64,000 nt of DNA, taken from Streptomyces sp. NBC_00442 (lineage in GTDB: Bacteria > Actinomycetota > Actinomycetes > Streptomycetales > Streptomycetaceae). The notes beneath the pieces were generated by a model, which was not told where the DNA came from, ran no database searches, and was given only the letters and a program-made list of their open reading frames with translations. How positions within the stretch are numbered: position 1 is the first letter of the stretch; each line of letters opens with the position of its first letter. The DNA lies in contig NZ_CP107918.1 of assembly GCF_036014195.1 (NCBI RefSeq), forward strand, positions 4,712,001 to 4,776,000. The letters run 5' to 3'. Below are positions 21,137-30,300 of this stretch, one piece after another. The position numbers and the translations under genes were made by a program.

Positions 21137-22088
21137 GGCCGTACTGCTCCTCTGCCTTCCAGAAGTAGATGAAGCCCGCCGCCAGCGCGAGGACCGCCCA
21201 GCCGCCGGCCACCGCCCACACGTGCGGGGGTAGCTGCTTGGCGTGGAAGCTCTTGATCATCGAGAACCGGATCAGGTCGATGTAGACCGCGACCGGGTTG
21301 AGGCCGAGCAGCCTGCCCACGACGTGCGGCAGCTTGTGGAGCTGCGGCGCGAGGTTCCACATCACGCCGGACATGTACATCCACGTCCGCAGGACGAACG
21401 GCATCACCTGGGCGATGTCCGGGGTCTTCGCGGTGACCCGGGCCATCACCAGGGCGAGGCCCGTGTTGAACATCGACTGCAGGAGCAGGGCCGGGACGAG
21501 CATCAGCCAGGAGACGCTGGGCAGCTGGCCGAAGCTCATGATGATGATCGCCAGCGCGGCCAGCGAGAAGAGCAGCTGCTGGAGCTGCTGGAGGGCGAGC
21601 GATACGGGCAGCGAGGCGCGCGGGAAGTGCAGCGCCCGGACGAGGCCGATGTTGCCGGTGATCGCACGGGTGCCCGACATGATCGAGTTGGCCGTGAAGG
21701 TCCAGATGAACACGCCCGTGACCAGCCACGGGATGTAGTCCGGGGTGCTGGACTTGTTGCCCATCAGGATGCCGAAGATGAAGTAGTACACCGCCGCGTT
21801 GAGGAGCGGTGTCATCAGCTGCCAGATCTGGCCCAGCTTCGCCTCGCTGTACTGCGCGGTCAGCTTGGCGGTGGCGAACGCGGTGATGAAGTGGCGCCGG
21901 GCCCACAGCTGGCGCACGTAGTCGGGCAGCGTCGGGCGGGCGCCGCTCACCTTGAGGCCGTACTTGGCGGCCAGCTCGGCCGGGGTGAGGGCCTGGTCGC
22001 CGCCGGTGCGGCGGCCGGACTGCATCGGAATGGAGGCCGGTGCGGCCGGTGGTGCTGCGGTCGGGCGCGCAGCTGCGGTCTGGCTCAC
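21129..22088 (-). CDS. ABC-2 type permease for polysaccharide/teichoic acid export (TagG/Wzm-like)
   Basis: This 319-residue protein has a long cytoplasmic N-terminus (about 65 residues) and six hydrophobic helices of the ABC2 membrane type, with LGQIWQLMTPLLNAAVYYFIFG in the first and NPVAVYIDLIRFSMI between the fifth and sixth. It is the membrane half of the exporter encoded with the overlapping ATPase gene. GTG 22088 (MSQTAAARPTA) is chosen over longer frames because it leaves room for the divergent TetR promoter. The TetR gene starts 179 bases away, so it may control this operon. Confidence 0.88.
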   Translation of the reverse strand: MSQTAAARPTAAPPAAPASIPMQSGRRTGGDQALTPAELAAKYGLKVSGARPTLPDYVRQLWARRHFITAFATAKLTAQYSEAKLGQIWQLMTPLLNAAVYYFIFGILMGNKSSTPDYIPWLVTGVFIWTFTANSIMSGTRAITGNIGLVRALHFPRASLPVSLALQQLQQLLFSLAALAIIIMSFGQLPSVSWLMLVPALLLQSMFNTGLALVMARVTAKTPDIAQVMPFVLRTWMYMSGVMWNLAPQLHKLPHVVGRLLGLNPVAVYIDLIRFSMIKSFHAKQLPPHVWAVAGGWAVLALAAGFIYFWKAEEQYGRG

Positions 22089-22225
22089 TACGGTCGCTTT
22101 CGCCGGGGCCCGGGAGGCTTCCCGGGGCGGAGGGATCACCCGCGACCGGGAGGATTCCCGGGGCGGGGGACGGGGGCGACGGGACGGAACCGTATCGTCG
22201 CTACGGCGAGAGTAGGACGCCTTGA

Positions 22226-22255
22226 CGTCGCAACGCAACCGTCTCGTCGCAACGC
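22226..22255. promoter_or_regulatory. Direct-repeat operator candidate between exporter and TetR genes
   Basis: cgtcgcaacgc occurs at 22226-22236 and again at 22245-22255, 19 bases apart, ending 12 bases before the TetR ATG. It is well placed for control of the divergent genes. TetR proteins usually bind palindromes, so either the site is atypical or each copy is a half-site. Confidence 0.4.
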
Positions 22256-22267
22256 TATGCTCAAGCC

Positions 22268-22903
22268 ATGACCAAGACGGACCCGGAGACCGCCGCCACC
22301 AGCCGCCCGACGTCGCGCCGCGCACCCGCCGGCGCCGCCGTGCTGCGCGAGGACGTGACGGTCGCGATCCGGGGGGCCGTCTTCGAGGAACTCGCCGCGG
22401 TCGGCTTCGCCCGCATGTCCATCGAGGGCATCGCGCGGCGCGCGGGCGTCGGTAAGACGGCGGTCTACCGGCGCTGGAAGTCCAAGCTCGCCATGGTCCT
22501 CGATCTGGTGTCGGTCTTCGCGGAGCAGGGGCTTCCGGTGCCGCACACGGGGTCGCTGTACGGGGACATCCGGGCGCTGCTCGCGGTGGCCTCGATGGCC
22601 CTGCGCCACCCGATCGCCTCGCAGGTCATCCCGGACCTGCTCGTCGAGTCGGTGCGGCATCCGGAGATCGCCGACGCGATCAAGGCCGCGCTGCTGGACG
22701 GGCAGCAGGGGGTTGCGGTCGTGGTCGTACGGGAGGCGGTCGAGCGGGGGGAGCTGCCGGCCGGGGCGGATCCGGACCGGGCGCTGGATCTGATCGTGGG
22801 GCCGTTGTACTGGCGGCTCGTGGTGGTTAAGGGTGGGCTTCCCAAGGGGTATCTGGACGACTTGGCCAAGTCGGCCGTGGCCGCGCTGAAGGCCACGGCC
22901 TAG
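22268..22903 (+). CDS. TetR-family transcriptional regulator
   Basis: The 211-residue protein has the N-terminal TetR helix-turn-helix (FARMSIEGIARRAGVGKTAVYRRWKSK, here split as SIEGIARRAGVGKTAVYRRW at about residues 53-72). A C-terminal ligand-binding helical domain follows, with the ALLDGQQGVAVVVVREAVERGEL segment common in Streptomyces TetR proteins. It is divergent from the polysaccharide exporter and probably represses it and itself; the ligand is unknown. The 3' end is followed by a dense block of GC-rich repeats. Confidence 0.9.
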   Translation: MTKTDPETAATSRPTSRRAPAGAAVLREDVTVAIRGAVFEELAAVGFARMSIEGIARRAGVGKTAVYRRWKSKLAMVLDLVSVFAEQGLPVPHTGSLYGDIRALLAVASMALRHPIASQVIPDLLVESVRHPEIADAIKAALLDGQQGVAVVVVREAVERGELPAGADPDRALDLIVGPLYWRLVVVKGGLPKGYLDDLAKSAVAALKATA

Positions 22904-23378
22904 CCCTTGGGGGGGCCCACCCACCCGCCCGTGCGGCGACTTGAGGGCCTCAGCTCCCTGGGGCTGCGCCCCAGACCCCGGGGGGTTTTCCCACCCTCCC
23001 GCCCGTGCAAGGGGTTGAAGGGTTCGGCTCCCTGGGGCTGCGCCCCAGACCCCCTGAGGGGCTCCGCCCCTCGAACCCCGGCGGGGGCTCCGCCCCCTGC
23101 ACCCCCGTTCGCGCCTGAAGGGCGCTCGTCCTCAATCTCCCCCAAGGCCTTAAGGGCCAGGGGGGACCCCCATGACGGGCTGAGGTTGCCTTGACTGGGC
23201 ACCCTGCCAAGATCAGCCCCGTCAGGGGCGCGGGGAACTGCGCGAGAAGCGGGCACGGTTCGCAGGTGAACCGGGTTTTAAGGGGCGCGGGGAACTGCCG
23301 TCCGATCGGGCGGGCAAGTCCGTGGCGCGTGGCCCCCGTTCGCTTCCGCCCGGACCGCCGCGCCCGCGTCCTCGCCAC
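22904..23378. repeat. 475-bp block of GC-rich Streptomyces intergenic repeats
   Basis: The gene-free stretch has a 27-base element (gctccctggggctgcgcccc then agacccc) at 22953 and again 74 bases later at 23027, each within a longer similar unit beginning with cccaccc. It also contains hairpins such as gaggggctccgcccctc and gcgggggctccgccccc. Finally, the element ggggcgcggggaactgc occurs twice (about 23224 and 23281). Such elements are scattered through Streptomyces genomes. I see no gene here; some hairpins may terminate transcription from both sides. Confidence 0.8.
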
Positions 23379-24260
23379 TCACTTCACCGCGCCGGCCATC
23401 ACCCCCGTCACGAACTGCCGCTGGAAGGCGAAGAAGACGGCGAGCGGGATGACCATCGAGACGAACGCGCCCGGCGCGAGCACGTCGATGTTGTTGCCGA
23501 ACTGGCGGACCTGCTGCTGCAACGCCACCGTGATCGGCGGGTGCTTGGAGTCCGCGAAGATCAGCGCGACCAGCATGTCGTTCCAGACCCACAGGAACTG
23601 GAAGATGCCGAGCGAGGCGATCGCCGGGCCGCCGAGCGGCATCACCACGCGGGTGAACAGCCGGATCTCGCCCGCCCCGTCGAGCCGGGCCGCCTCGAGG
23701 AGCTCCCTGGGGATCTCCGCGAAGAAGTTGCGGAGCAGGAAGATCGCGAAGGGCAGGCCGAAGGCGACGTGGAAGATGATCACGCCGATCGTCGTCTCAA
23801 AGATCCCGATCTGCCCGAAGAGTTTGGCGACGGGCACGAGGGCGACCTGCACCGGCACCACGAGCAGGCTCACGACGACCATGAACCACCAGTCGCGCCC
23901 GGGGAAGTCCATCCACGCGAACGCGTAGCCGGCGAACGAGCCGATGACGACGACCAGGAGGGTGGCCGGGACCGTGATCGCGACCGTGGAGAGGAGGGAG
24001 TTGGTGATCGTGCTGTTGTCGAGCAGGTTCGCGTAGTTGTGGACGGTGAACTGGGACGGGTCGGCGAACGTCTTCCACCAGCCGGTCGAGGCGATGTCGG
24101 CGGGGCTGCGCACGGAGGAGAGCAGCAGCCCGATGGTCGGCATCAGCCAGAAGAGGCCCACCAGGATGAGGAACACCCGCAGGACACCGCCGCCCGCGCG
24201 CGACGCGATCCGCGCGGGCAGCGACTGCCGGGCCTTGACGATCCCTTCGACAGCGGTCAT
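23379..24260 (-). CDS. Sugar ABC transporter permease (MalG-like)
   Basis: This 293-residue permease has six helices and the EAA loop, here EAARLDGAGEIRLFTRVVMPLGGP, which docks onto the ATPase. It ends with QFVTGVMAGAVK, typical of CUT1-family sugar uptake systems. ATG 24260 overlaps the stop of a tiny duplicated ORF (ATGA), so translation may be coupled. It is the last gene of a minus-strand operon with a MalF-like permease and a binding protein. As usual in Streptomyces, no ATPase gene is adjacent; the shared ATPase MsiK probably serves it. The sugar is not known. Confidence 0.93.
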   Translation of the reverse strand: MTAVEGIVKARQSLPARIASRAGGGVLRVFLILVGLFWLMPTIGLLLSSVRSPADIASTGWWKTFADPSQFTVHNYANLLDNSTITNSLLSTVAITVPATLLVVVIGSFAGYAFAWMDFPGRDWWFMVVVSLLVVPVQVALVPVAKLFGQIGIFETTIGVIIFHVAFGLPFAIFLLRNFFAEIPRELLEAARLDGAGEIRLFTRVVMPLGGPAIASLGIFQFLWVWNDMLVALIFADSKHPPITVALQQQVRQFGNNIDVLAPGAFVSMVIPLAVFFAFQRQFVTGVMAGAVK

Positions 24261-24391
24261 CCCTTGGCCTCCCTGCGCATGCGCCGGATGTTGCTGTGCT
24301 GTCCCGGGGGCCGACCCCCGGACCCCCGGCCGGAGGCGGTTGCCGTGCGGGCGGTCATCGCTTGGCCTCCCTGCGCATGCGCCGGATGTTG
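24253..24391. repeat. 41-bp direct duplication at the malF-like/malG-like junction
   Basis: Bases 24253-24293 and 24351-24391 are identical at 40 of 41 positions. The sequence covers the end of the MalF-like gene, its stop and the overlapping start of the next gene, so the ATGA stop-start overlap exists twice. The 57 bases between are GC-rich. Confidence 0.95.
24257..24358 (-). CDS. Tiny ORF created by duplication between two permease genes
   Basis: The frame starts with ATG overlapping the MalF-like stop and ends with a stop overlapping the MalG-like ATG. It encodes 33 residues ending NIRRMRREAKG, a copy of the MalF-like C-terminal tail (NIRRMRREAKR). Its first half is encoded by the linker and resembles nothing. 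It is probably an accidental by-product of the duplication, but with both junctions preserved it may be translated and may keep coupling intact. Confidence 0.4.
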   Translation of the reverse strand: MTARTATASGRGSGGRPPGQHSNIRRMRREAKG

Positions 24392-25707
24392 AAGAGCATC
24401 ACCGGGATCACGAGGAGCAGCAGCAGGACCGCGATCGCGCTGCCGATGCCGAGGTCGGCCTCGGTGCCGAAGGACGAGCGGTAGAGCTGCAGGGCCAGGA
24501 CGTTCGCGTCGGCCTGGCTGGAGCCTGGCGCGATGATGAAGACCAGGTCGAAGATCTTCAGGACGTTGATCATCAGAGTGACGAGGACGACCGCGAGCAC
24601 CGGCGCGAGCAGCGGGACGGTGACCCGGCGGAAGACCTGCCACTCGTTGGCCCCGTCCACCCGTGCCGCTTCGAGGAGTTCGCGAGGCAGCCCGGCGAGG
24701 CCCGCCGCGATGAGGACCATCGCGAATCCGGCCCACATCCAGATGTACGAGCCGATGATGGCCGGGGTGACGAGCCCCGGGCCCAGCCATTCCACGCCGT
24801 TGTAGGGGGCGTGGAAGTTGCTTTCGGGGAGCCGGAGTTGGGCCCCGTCGGCCGAGGCGGGCAGCGCGAACGTGCCGTCGGCGGCGGCGGTCGCCGACGC
24901 GACCACCTTGCCGTTCCGCACGGCTTCGACCTTCATGCCCTTGAGGCCGAGCTCCTTGGGGTCGATGACGGTCGGATGCCCGCCGCCGCCCTTGGTGAAG
25001 TCGAGCCAGACCGTGCCGGTGACCTTGCCCGGGGTGCTCGGAGCGGCCTTCGCGGGCGTGGCCGATGACGGCATCGCGTCGGCGGCCACCCCCACCAGGG
25101 GCAGCAGCACGGGGGAGCCCGCACGCACCTGGCCCCGGGTGACGAACGTGCCGCCGCCGCCGTCCTTCAGCGGCGCGGTGGGCAGCGGATGCGCCTTGGG
25201 GTAGCCCGCCGCGTCGGTGAACGTGTCGTGCACGCCCACCACCACCGCGTTCGCGACCCCGCGCGCCGGGTCCTGCTCGTACACCAGGCGGAAGATGATG
25301 CCCGCGGCGAGCATGGAGATCGCCATCGGCATGAAGACGACGAGCTTGAACGCCGTTCCCCAGCGCACCCGTTCGGTCAGCACGGCGAAGATCAGACCGA
25401 GTGCGGTGGCGATGGTCGGGGCGCAGACGACCCAGATCGCGTTGTTCTTCACCGCGGTGCGGATGGTGTGGTCGGTGAACAGGGTCTTGTAGTTGTCGAA
25501 TCCGGCGAACGAGTTCCCCGACTGGTCGAAGAACGACCGGTAGACGGAGAAGCCGATCGGATAGACGACGAGCGCACCGAGCAGCACGAGCGCGGGCAGC
25601 AGGAACACGGCCGCGATCCACTTGCGCGTGGCGGTGACGCTCTTGAGGGTCCTGGGCGCGGGAGGCGTGGCGGGAGGCGGGGCGCCTCCCGCCGTGGCGG
25701 TGGTCAT
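24355..25707 (-). CDS. Sugar ABC transporter permease (MalF-like) with large extracytoplasmic insertion
   Basis: The 450-residue permease has the CUT1 layout with the EAA loop EAARVDGANEWQVFRRVTVPLLAP. It is about 150 residues longer than simple family members because of an insertion between early helices (about residues 150-290). That insertion contains a beta-sandwich-like, carboxypeptidase-regulatory type stretch (GTVWLDFTKGG, VEAVRNGKVVASATAAADGTFALP). Similar inserted domains occur in other actinobacterial MalF homologues. ATG 25707 follows the binding-protein gene after 7 bases. It works with the other permease and the binding protein. Confidence 0.88.
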   Translation of the reverse strand: MTTATAGGAPPPATPPAPRTLKSVTATRKWIAAVFLLPALVLLGALVVYPIGFSVYRSFFDQSGNSFAGFDNYKTLFTDHTIRTAVKNNAIWVVCAPTIATALGLIFAVLTERVRWGTAFKLVVFMPMAISMLAAGIIFRLVYEQDPARGVANAVVVGVHDTFTDAAGYPKAHPLPTAPLKDGGGGTFVTRGQVRAGSPVLLPLVGVAADAMPSSATPAKAAPSTPGKVTGTVWLDFTKGGGGHPTVIDPKELGLKGMKVEAVRNGKVVASATAAADGTFALPASADGAQLRLPESNFHAPYNGVEWLGPGLVTPAIIGSYIWMWAGFAMVLIAAGLAGLPRELLEAARVDGANEWQVFRRVTVPLLAPVLAVVLVTLMINVLKIFDLVFIIAPGSSQADANVLALQLYRSSFGTEADLGIGSAIAVLLLLLVIPVMLFNIRRMRREAKR

Positions 25708-25714
25708 CGCCGGA

Positions 25715-27127
25715 TCAGTTCTTGAACGCCGCGGCCGCGTCGGCCTCCAGCTTGGACTGGGTGCCCGCGATGTCGGACGGGTTCTTCAGGAAGTCCTGAA
25801 GGTCCTTCCACTCACCCTTGCCGGGGGTGCCGCCGAAGGACTGCGGGGCCTGGTCCGACATGTCGAAGCGCACGTTGTCGCCCGCGCCGATCAGCGCCTT
25901 GGCGATGCCGCGCTGCACGTCGTTGGGGTACGCGCCGAGGTCCAGGGCCTTGTTCGGCGAGATGAAGCCGCCCGACCCGGCCGCGATCTTCGCGGCGTCC
26001 GTGGACCCCAGCCACGTCAGGAGCGCCTGCGCGCCCTTGGTGTCCTTCAGGGCCACCGCCGCGTCGCCGCCGGTGACGACCGGGGCCTTGTCGCCCACGG
26101 CCGGGAACGGGAACGCCTTGGCGTCGGTGCCGAGCTTGGCGGAGGTCTCCGCGATGTTGACCGCCGCGAAGTCGCCCTCGAAGACCATGCCCGCCTTGGG
26201 CTGGTCGCCGCCGGTGAAGGTCTGGGTGACGGAGGCGGGGAACTCGGTCTGGAGCGCCCCGTTGGCGCCGCCCGCGATCAGGTTCGGCTTGCCGAAGAGC
26301 TGGGCGAGCGTGGTGAGCGCGTCCTTGACGGACGGATCGGTCCACTTGATCGCGTGCTTGGCCAGCTGGTCGTACTTGTCGGGGCCGGCCTGGGAGAGAT
26401 CGACGTTCTCGAACCAGTCGGTGAGGGTCCAGCCGTCCGCGCCGCCCACCGACACCGGGGTCACACCCGAGGCGGAGATCGTGTCGGCGGTGGCCAGGAA
26501 GTCCTTCCACGTCGCGGGCGGGGTGGCGCCCGCGTTGTCGAAGACCTTGGTGTTGTACCAGACGAGGGACTTGTTGGCGGCCTTGAAGTACACCCCGTAC
26601 TGGGTGCCGTCGACCGAGCCCAGGTCCTGCCACACCTTCGAATAGTTCGCGGCGAGCTGCGCCTTGGCCTCGGGCCCGGCCGGCTTGGCCCACTTCTTCG
26701 CCACGGCCTGCTGGATCGCGCCGACCTGGGGGAGCATCGCCACATCGGGCGGACTGCCACCGGCGATCTTGGTGCCGAGGAAGTTGACGATCGGGTCCTG
26801 GGCGGGGACGAAGGTGACGGTGGCGCCGGTGCGCTTCTCGAACTCCTTGAGCACCTTGACGAAGTTGGTCTGCTCGGCCCCCGTCCACACCGCGGCGACC
26901 TCGATCTTCTCCCCGTCGAGCTTGGGGAGTTGGACGCCGCCCGCCGATGTCGTGGCGCCGCCGCTCGCGGACGGCGTGCTCTTCTTGCCGTCGTCGCTGC
27001 CGCCGCACGCGGCGGCACCGAGCGCGAGACCGCCGACGGCCAGGACGGCCACCAAGGTGCGGCCCGTCGTGGTGCGGCCTGTCGTGCCGGTGCGTGTGGT
27101 GGTGCGGCCTGTGCGAGTGGTGCGCAT
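25715..27127 (-). CDS. Extracellular sugar-binding lipoprotein
   Basis: This 470-residue solute-binding protein delivers a sugar to the adjacent permeases. ATG 27127 is preferred because it gives a basic N-terminus, a hydrophobic stretch and a lipobox (GAAAC, Cys41); the frame back to 27253 would add an unrelated leader. The N-terminal 24 residues are almost only Arg, Thr and Gly in short repeats, an unusual signal peptide. The mature part has the alternating two-lobe pattern of family 1 binding proteins (VFVKVLKEFEKRTGATV-like start, then TLTDWFENVDLSQAGPDKYDQL). It leads the operon with the MalF- and MalG-like permeases. Confidence 0.9.
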   Translation of the reverse strand: MRTTRTGRTTTRTGTTGRTTTGRTLVAVLAVGGLALGAAACGGSDDGKKSTPSASGGATTSAGGVQLPKLDGEKIEVAAVWTGAEQTNFVKVLKEFEKRTGATVTFVPAQDPIVNFLGTKIAGGSPPDVAMLPQVGAIQQAVAKKWAKPAGPEAKAQLAANYSKVWQDLGSVDGTQYGVYFKAANKSLVWYNTKVFDNAGATPPATWKDFLATADTISASGVTPVSVGGADGWTLTDWFENVDLSQAGPDKYDQLAKHAIKWTDPSVKDALTTLAQLFGKPNLIAGGANGALQTEFPASVTQTFTGGDQPKAGMVFEGDFAAVNIAETSAKLGTDAKAFPFPAVGDKAPVVTGGDAAVALKDTKGAQALLTWLGSTDAAKIAAGSGGFISPNKALDLGAYPNDVQRGIAKALIGAGDNVRFDMSDQAPQSFGGTPGKGEWKDLQDFLKNPSDIAGTQSKLEADAAAAFKN

Positions 27128-27360
27128 GCGTGCCCCGTCTCTCCCGTGCGCGTACGAACCGCCGCGCCCGGTGACGCAGGCGCCGCCGCTCTCGTCCCGT
27201 GCGACAGTCCTACGCCGGGTGCGGGGGCGCCGCAATACCGCCTTCGCCGTCACCCTGATGATCGTGATGGGCTTGTGACGTTGGGTGTTGCGGGATGTCC
27301 CAACTACCCTCCATTACTGCCGTGTTGATCACCGGAGCGGCCGGCGCCGGCCGCTCGCCC

Positions 27361-30300
27361 TCAGGACAGCGGCGCCACGGGGGCGGCGTTGACCAAGGAC
27401 GCGGCACGGTCGAGGGCGCTCGCCAGCAGGGCGAGGTCGGTCGGGCCGTTGCCGAGCTCGCGGACCGGCCGGCGGGCCGGGGGGTCGCCCATCCGCTCCC
27501 ACTCCAGGACCACGACCGTCGGCCGCTGCGTCGCCGTGCGCGGTATGCGCCCGGTGACCCGGCCGCCCTGGAACGGAACGGACACCCCGTCCGCCTGATG
27601 GAGCCGGCCACGGCCCGGGGACGGCTCGTCGGGCGACGGGGTGGCGGGCGGCGCGTCGAGGACCACCCGGTGCCGGGCGCCGCGCGCCAGCTCCGTGTCG
27701 GCCGTGCGCTCGGGCCGGGCCGAGGACGCCACGAGGTGCACCCCGAGCCGCTCGCCGTCCCTGGCCACCGCCTCAAGGGCCCGCACCACCGACCCCGCGG
27801 CCGGTCGGCCGGGGCTGCCGAGGGCGGGCGCGACCAGCGCGTCCAGATCGTCGACCAGGACCACGAGGCGGGGCAGCGAGGGGCCCTCCTCGGTGCGGCC
27901 GCGCGTGACCGGACGCAGCCGCAGGGTGCTGCTGCCCGGCGGGTCGAGGTCGCCGCGGGTCTCCGCCGCGGGCGCCTGCCGCTGGCCCACCAGGCGTCCC
28001 GCGACCTCGCGCTGGGACTGCCACTGGGCGAAGCCGAGCCCGCCGAGCAGCTCGGCCCGGCGCTTCAGCTCGGCCCCGAGCGCCTGGGCGAACTCCCGCA
28101 TCCGGACCGGATCGGAGGCGATCAAGTGGGTGGACACATGCGGCAGTTCGGTACAGGGACGCAGTCCCTCGCCGCGCTCGCCGCCCGCGCCGTCGACCAG
28201 GATCATGCCGAGCCGGTCGGGCCGCGCACCTGCCGCGAGCGAGGCGGCGACGGCCCGGAGCAGCTCCGTACGGCCGCTGCCGGGCGGCCCTTCGATCAGG
28301 AGGTGGGGGCCGTCGGACGCGAGGTCCGCACCGAGTGGGCCGCGCGGCCCGGTGCCGAGCACGACCGCTCCGTCGGGCGCCGACTCCCAACGGGCCATCA
28401 GGGACGCGGGGGTGGCCCGCGCGAGCCCCAACTCGTCAAGGAGGCGGGAGGTGGCGGGCAGTGAGGAGGCGATGCGGCCGGCCGACGCGGCGGAGCCGTC
28501 CCCGCTGCGCAGCGGGGCGAGCGCGCGGGCGAACCGCTCGGCCCAGGGGCGCGACACCCCGTCCACCCGCGCCACCGTGCCGTGCCCCGCGGGGCGCCCG
28601 CCCGCGATGCGGACCAGGCGCAGGGCGGTGGCCACATCCCCGCTGAGCAGGGCGACCGCCCCGCACTCCCGGAAGGCGAGCGAGGCCGCGCACGCCGTCT
28701 CGTACGTGGCGTCGACGGGGGACGCGGCGGACGCGGCCGGGGTCTCGGCCAGGCACAGCAGATGGATGCCGGCGGCGGCGCCGGCCGCGGCGAGCCGCGC
28801 GGTGGTCTCGCGCAGCGGCGCCGAGCCGGGGTCGCCGTCCACCACGACCACCGTGAACGGGCCGGTGTGGCCCGCGGCCGCCTCGGCCACCGCCGCCCGG
28901 TCCGCCGAGGCCCAGCCCGGCCCGAGCGGGCCCGCGTCGAGCCGTCTGACCAGCTCGGAGGTGCGGGCCGTCGCCTGGTCGCGGTCGTAGGCGAGGAGCA
29001 GCCGGCAGTCCTGACCGTGGGCGGGGCGCGCCTGGGGGAGCCAGCCGAGCCACTCCCATTCGGCGGTGCGCGCCTGGAGGCCTCGCGCCCGGTCCGTGCT
29101 GATGAGGACGATCTCCAGGGTGGCCGGCGCGTGCAGCGCGGCGAGCTGGGCGATCACCGAGCGGGCCAGGCCGGACAGCCGCTCGCGCGGCCCCGCCAGG
29201 CCCAGCGAGCCCGCTTCGCGCAGCCCCACCGTGACCGGCACGGCCGCCAGTTCGCCCCGGTCGGCGGTGCCGACCCGGACCGCGAGCGCCTCCGGATGGC
29301 CGGGCTCGCGCTCCCACAGCCGGGGGCCGGGGCCGAGCGCGGTCAGCAGCAGCGCCGCCGGATCGGGCCAGCTCTCCGGGGCGGGCTCGGCCGGACGGTG
29401 CCGCCGTTCCGCGGGCGCCGGCTCGGGCAGCGGCTCGCCGCGGCCGCCGGTCAGCCGCCGCGCCCAGGCCCCTATCCCGCCCCGCCTGCGCCCGCCGTCC
29501 GGCAGGTCCGCGCGGGCGTGCTCGGCCTCGTCCGTCCCCGGCAGGCGCTCGGGCAGCCGGGTGCCGCGCAGCGGAGTGCCCTGGCGTGCGCTGGGCCGCG
29601 CATCGCGCCGGCCGTCCTCGCCGTCGTGCCCATGACCCTGCCGCGCCCCGGACGTGTCGGCGGGGCCTCCGTACGAGGGGTCGTACGGGCTCTCGTCCGT
29701 GATCCCGTACGCGCTCTCGTGCGACGGCTCCCCGTACGGCGGCCTCTCGTGCGGGCCGGCGGACGGCTCGCCGTGGAGCGGGGGCGGGGGCGTGGCCGAG
29801 GGAGGGAGGGCTTCGGGCCGCGGGGCGCCCAACTGGGCTGCGGAGCGCGCCTGTTGAACGCCCGGTGTGCCCCGTGTGCCCGGTGTGCGCGGGGCCGCCG
29901 GGGCCGGGGTGACGCGCAGATGACCCTCGCCGTCCGGCGTGGCCGCGAGCGACGGCTCCGCATCGGGGCCGCCCGGCGCGAGCCGCAGCGCCGACTCGCC
30001 GATCCGCAGCAGCGCCCCGGGGGCGAGCCGCACCGGGCGGGAGCCGATCTCCCTGCCATCGACACGGGTGCCGTTGGTGGAGTCGAGGTCGGCGACGGCC
30101 ACGCCGCCGTCCTCGCCGATCGTCACCGTGCAGTGCCGGCGCGACACGTCCGGATCGTCGAGCGCGACGTCGGACTCGGTGGAGCGGCCGATGGTGACCC
30201 GGCCGCCGTGCAGCAGGTGGACGCCGCCCGCGTCGGGCCCCGCCACGACGTGGAGCCGGGCCGGCGCCGAGCCGTCGTGGGCCGGCTCGTCCTCGGCGGG

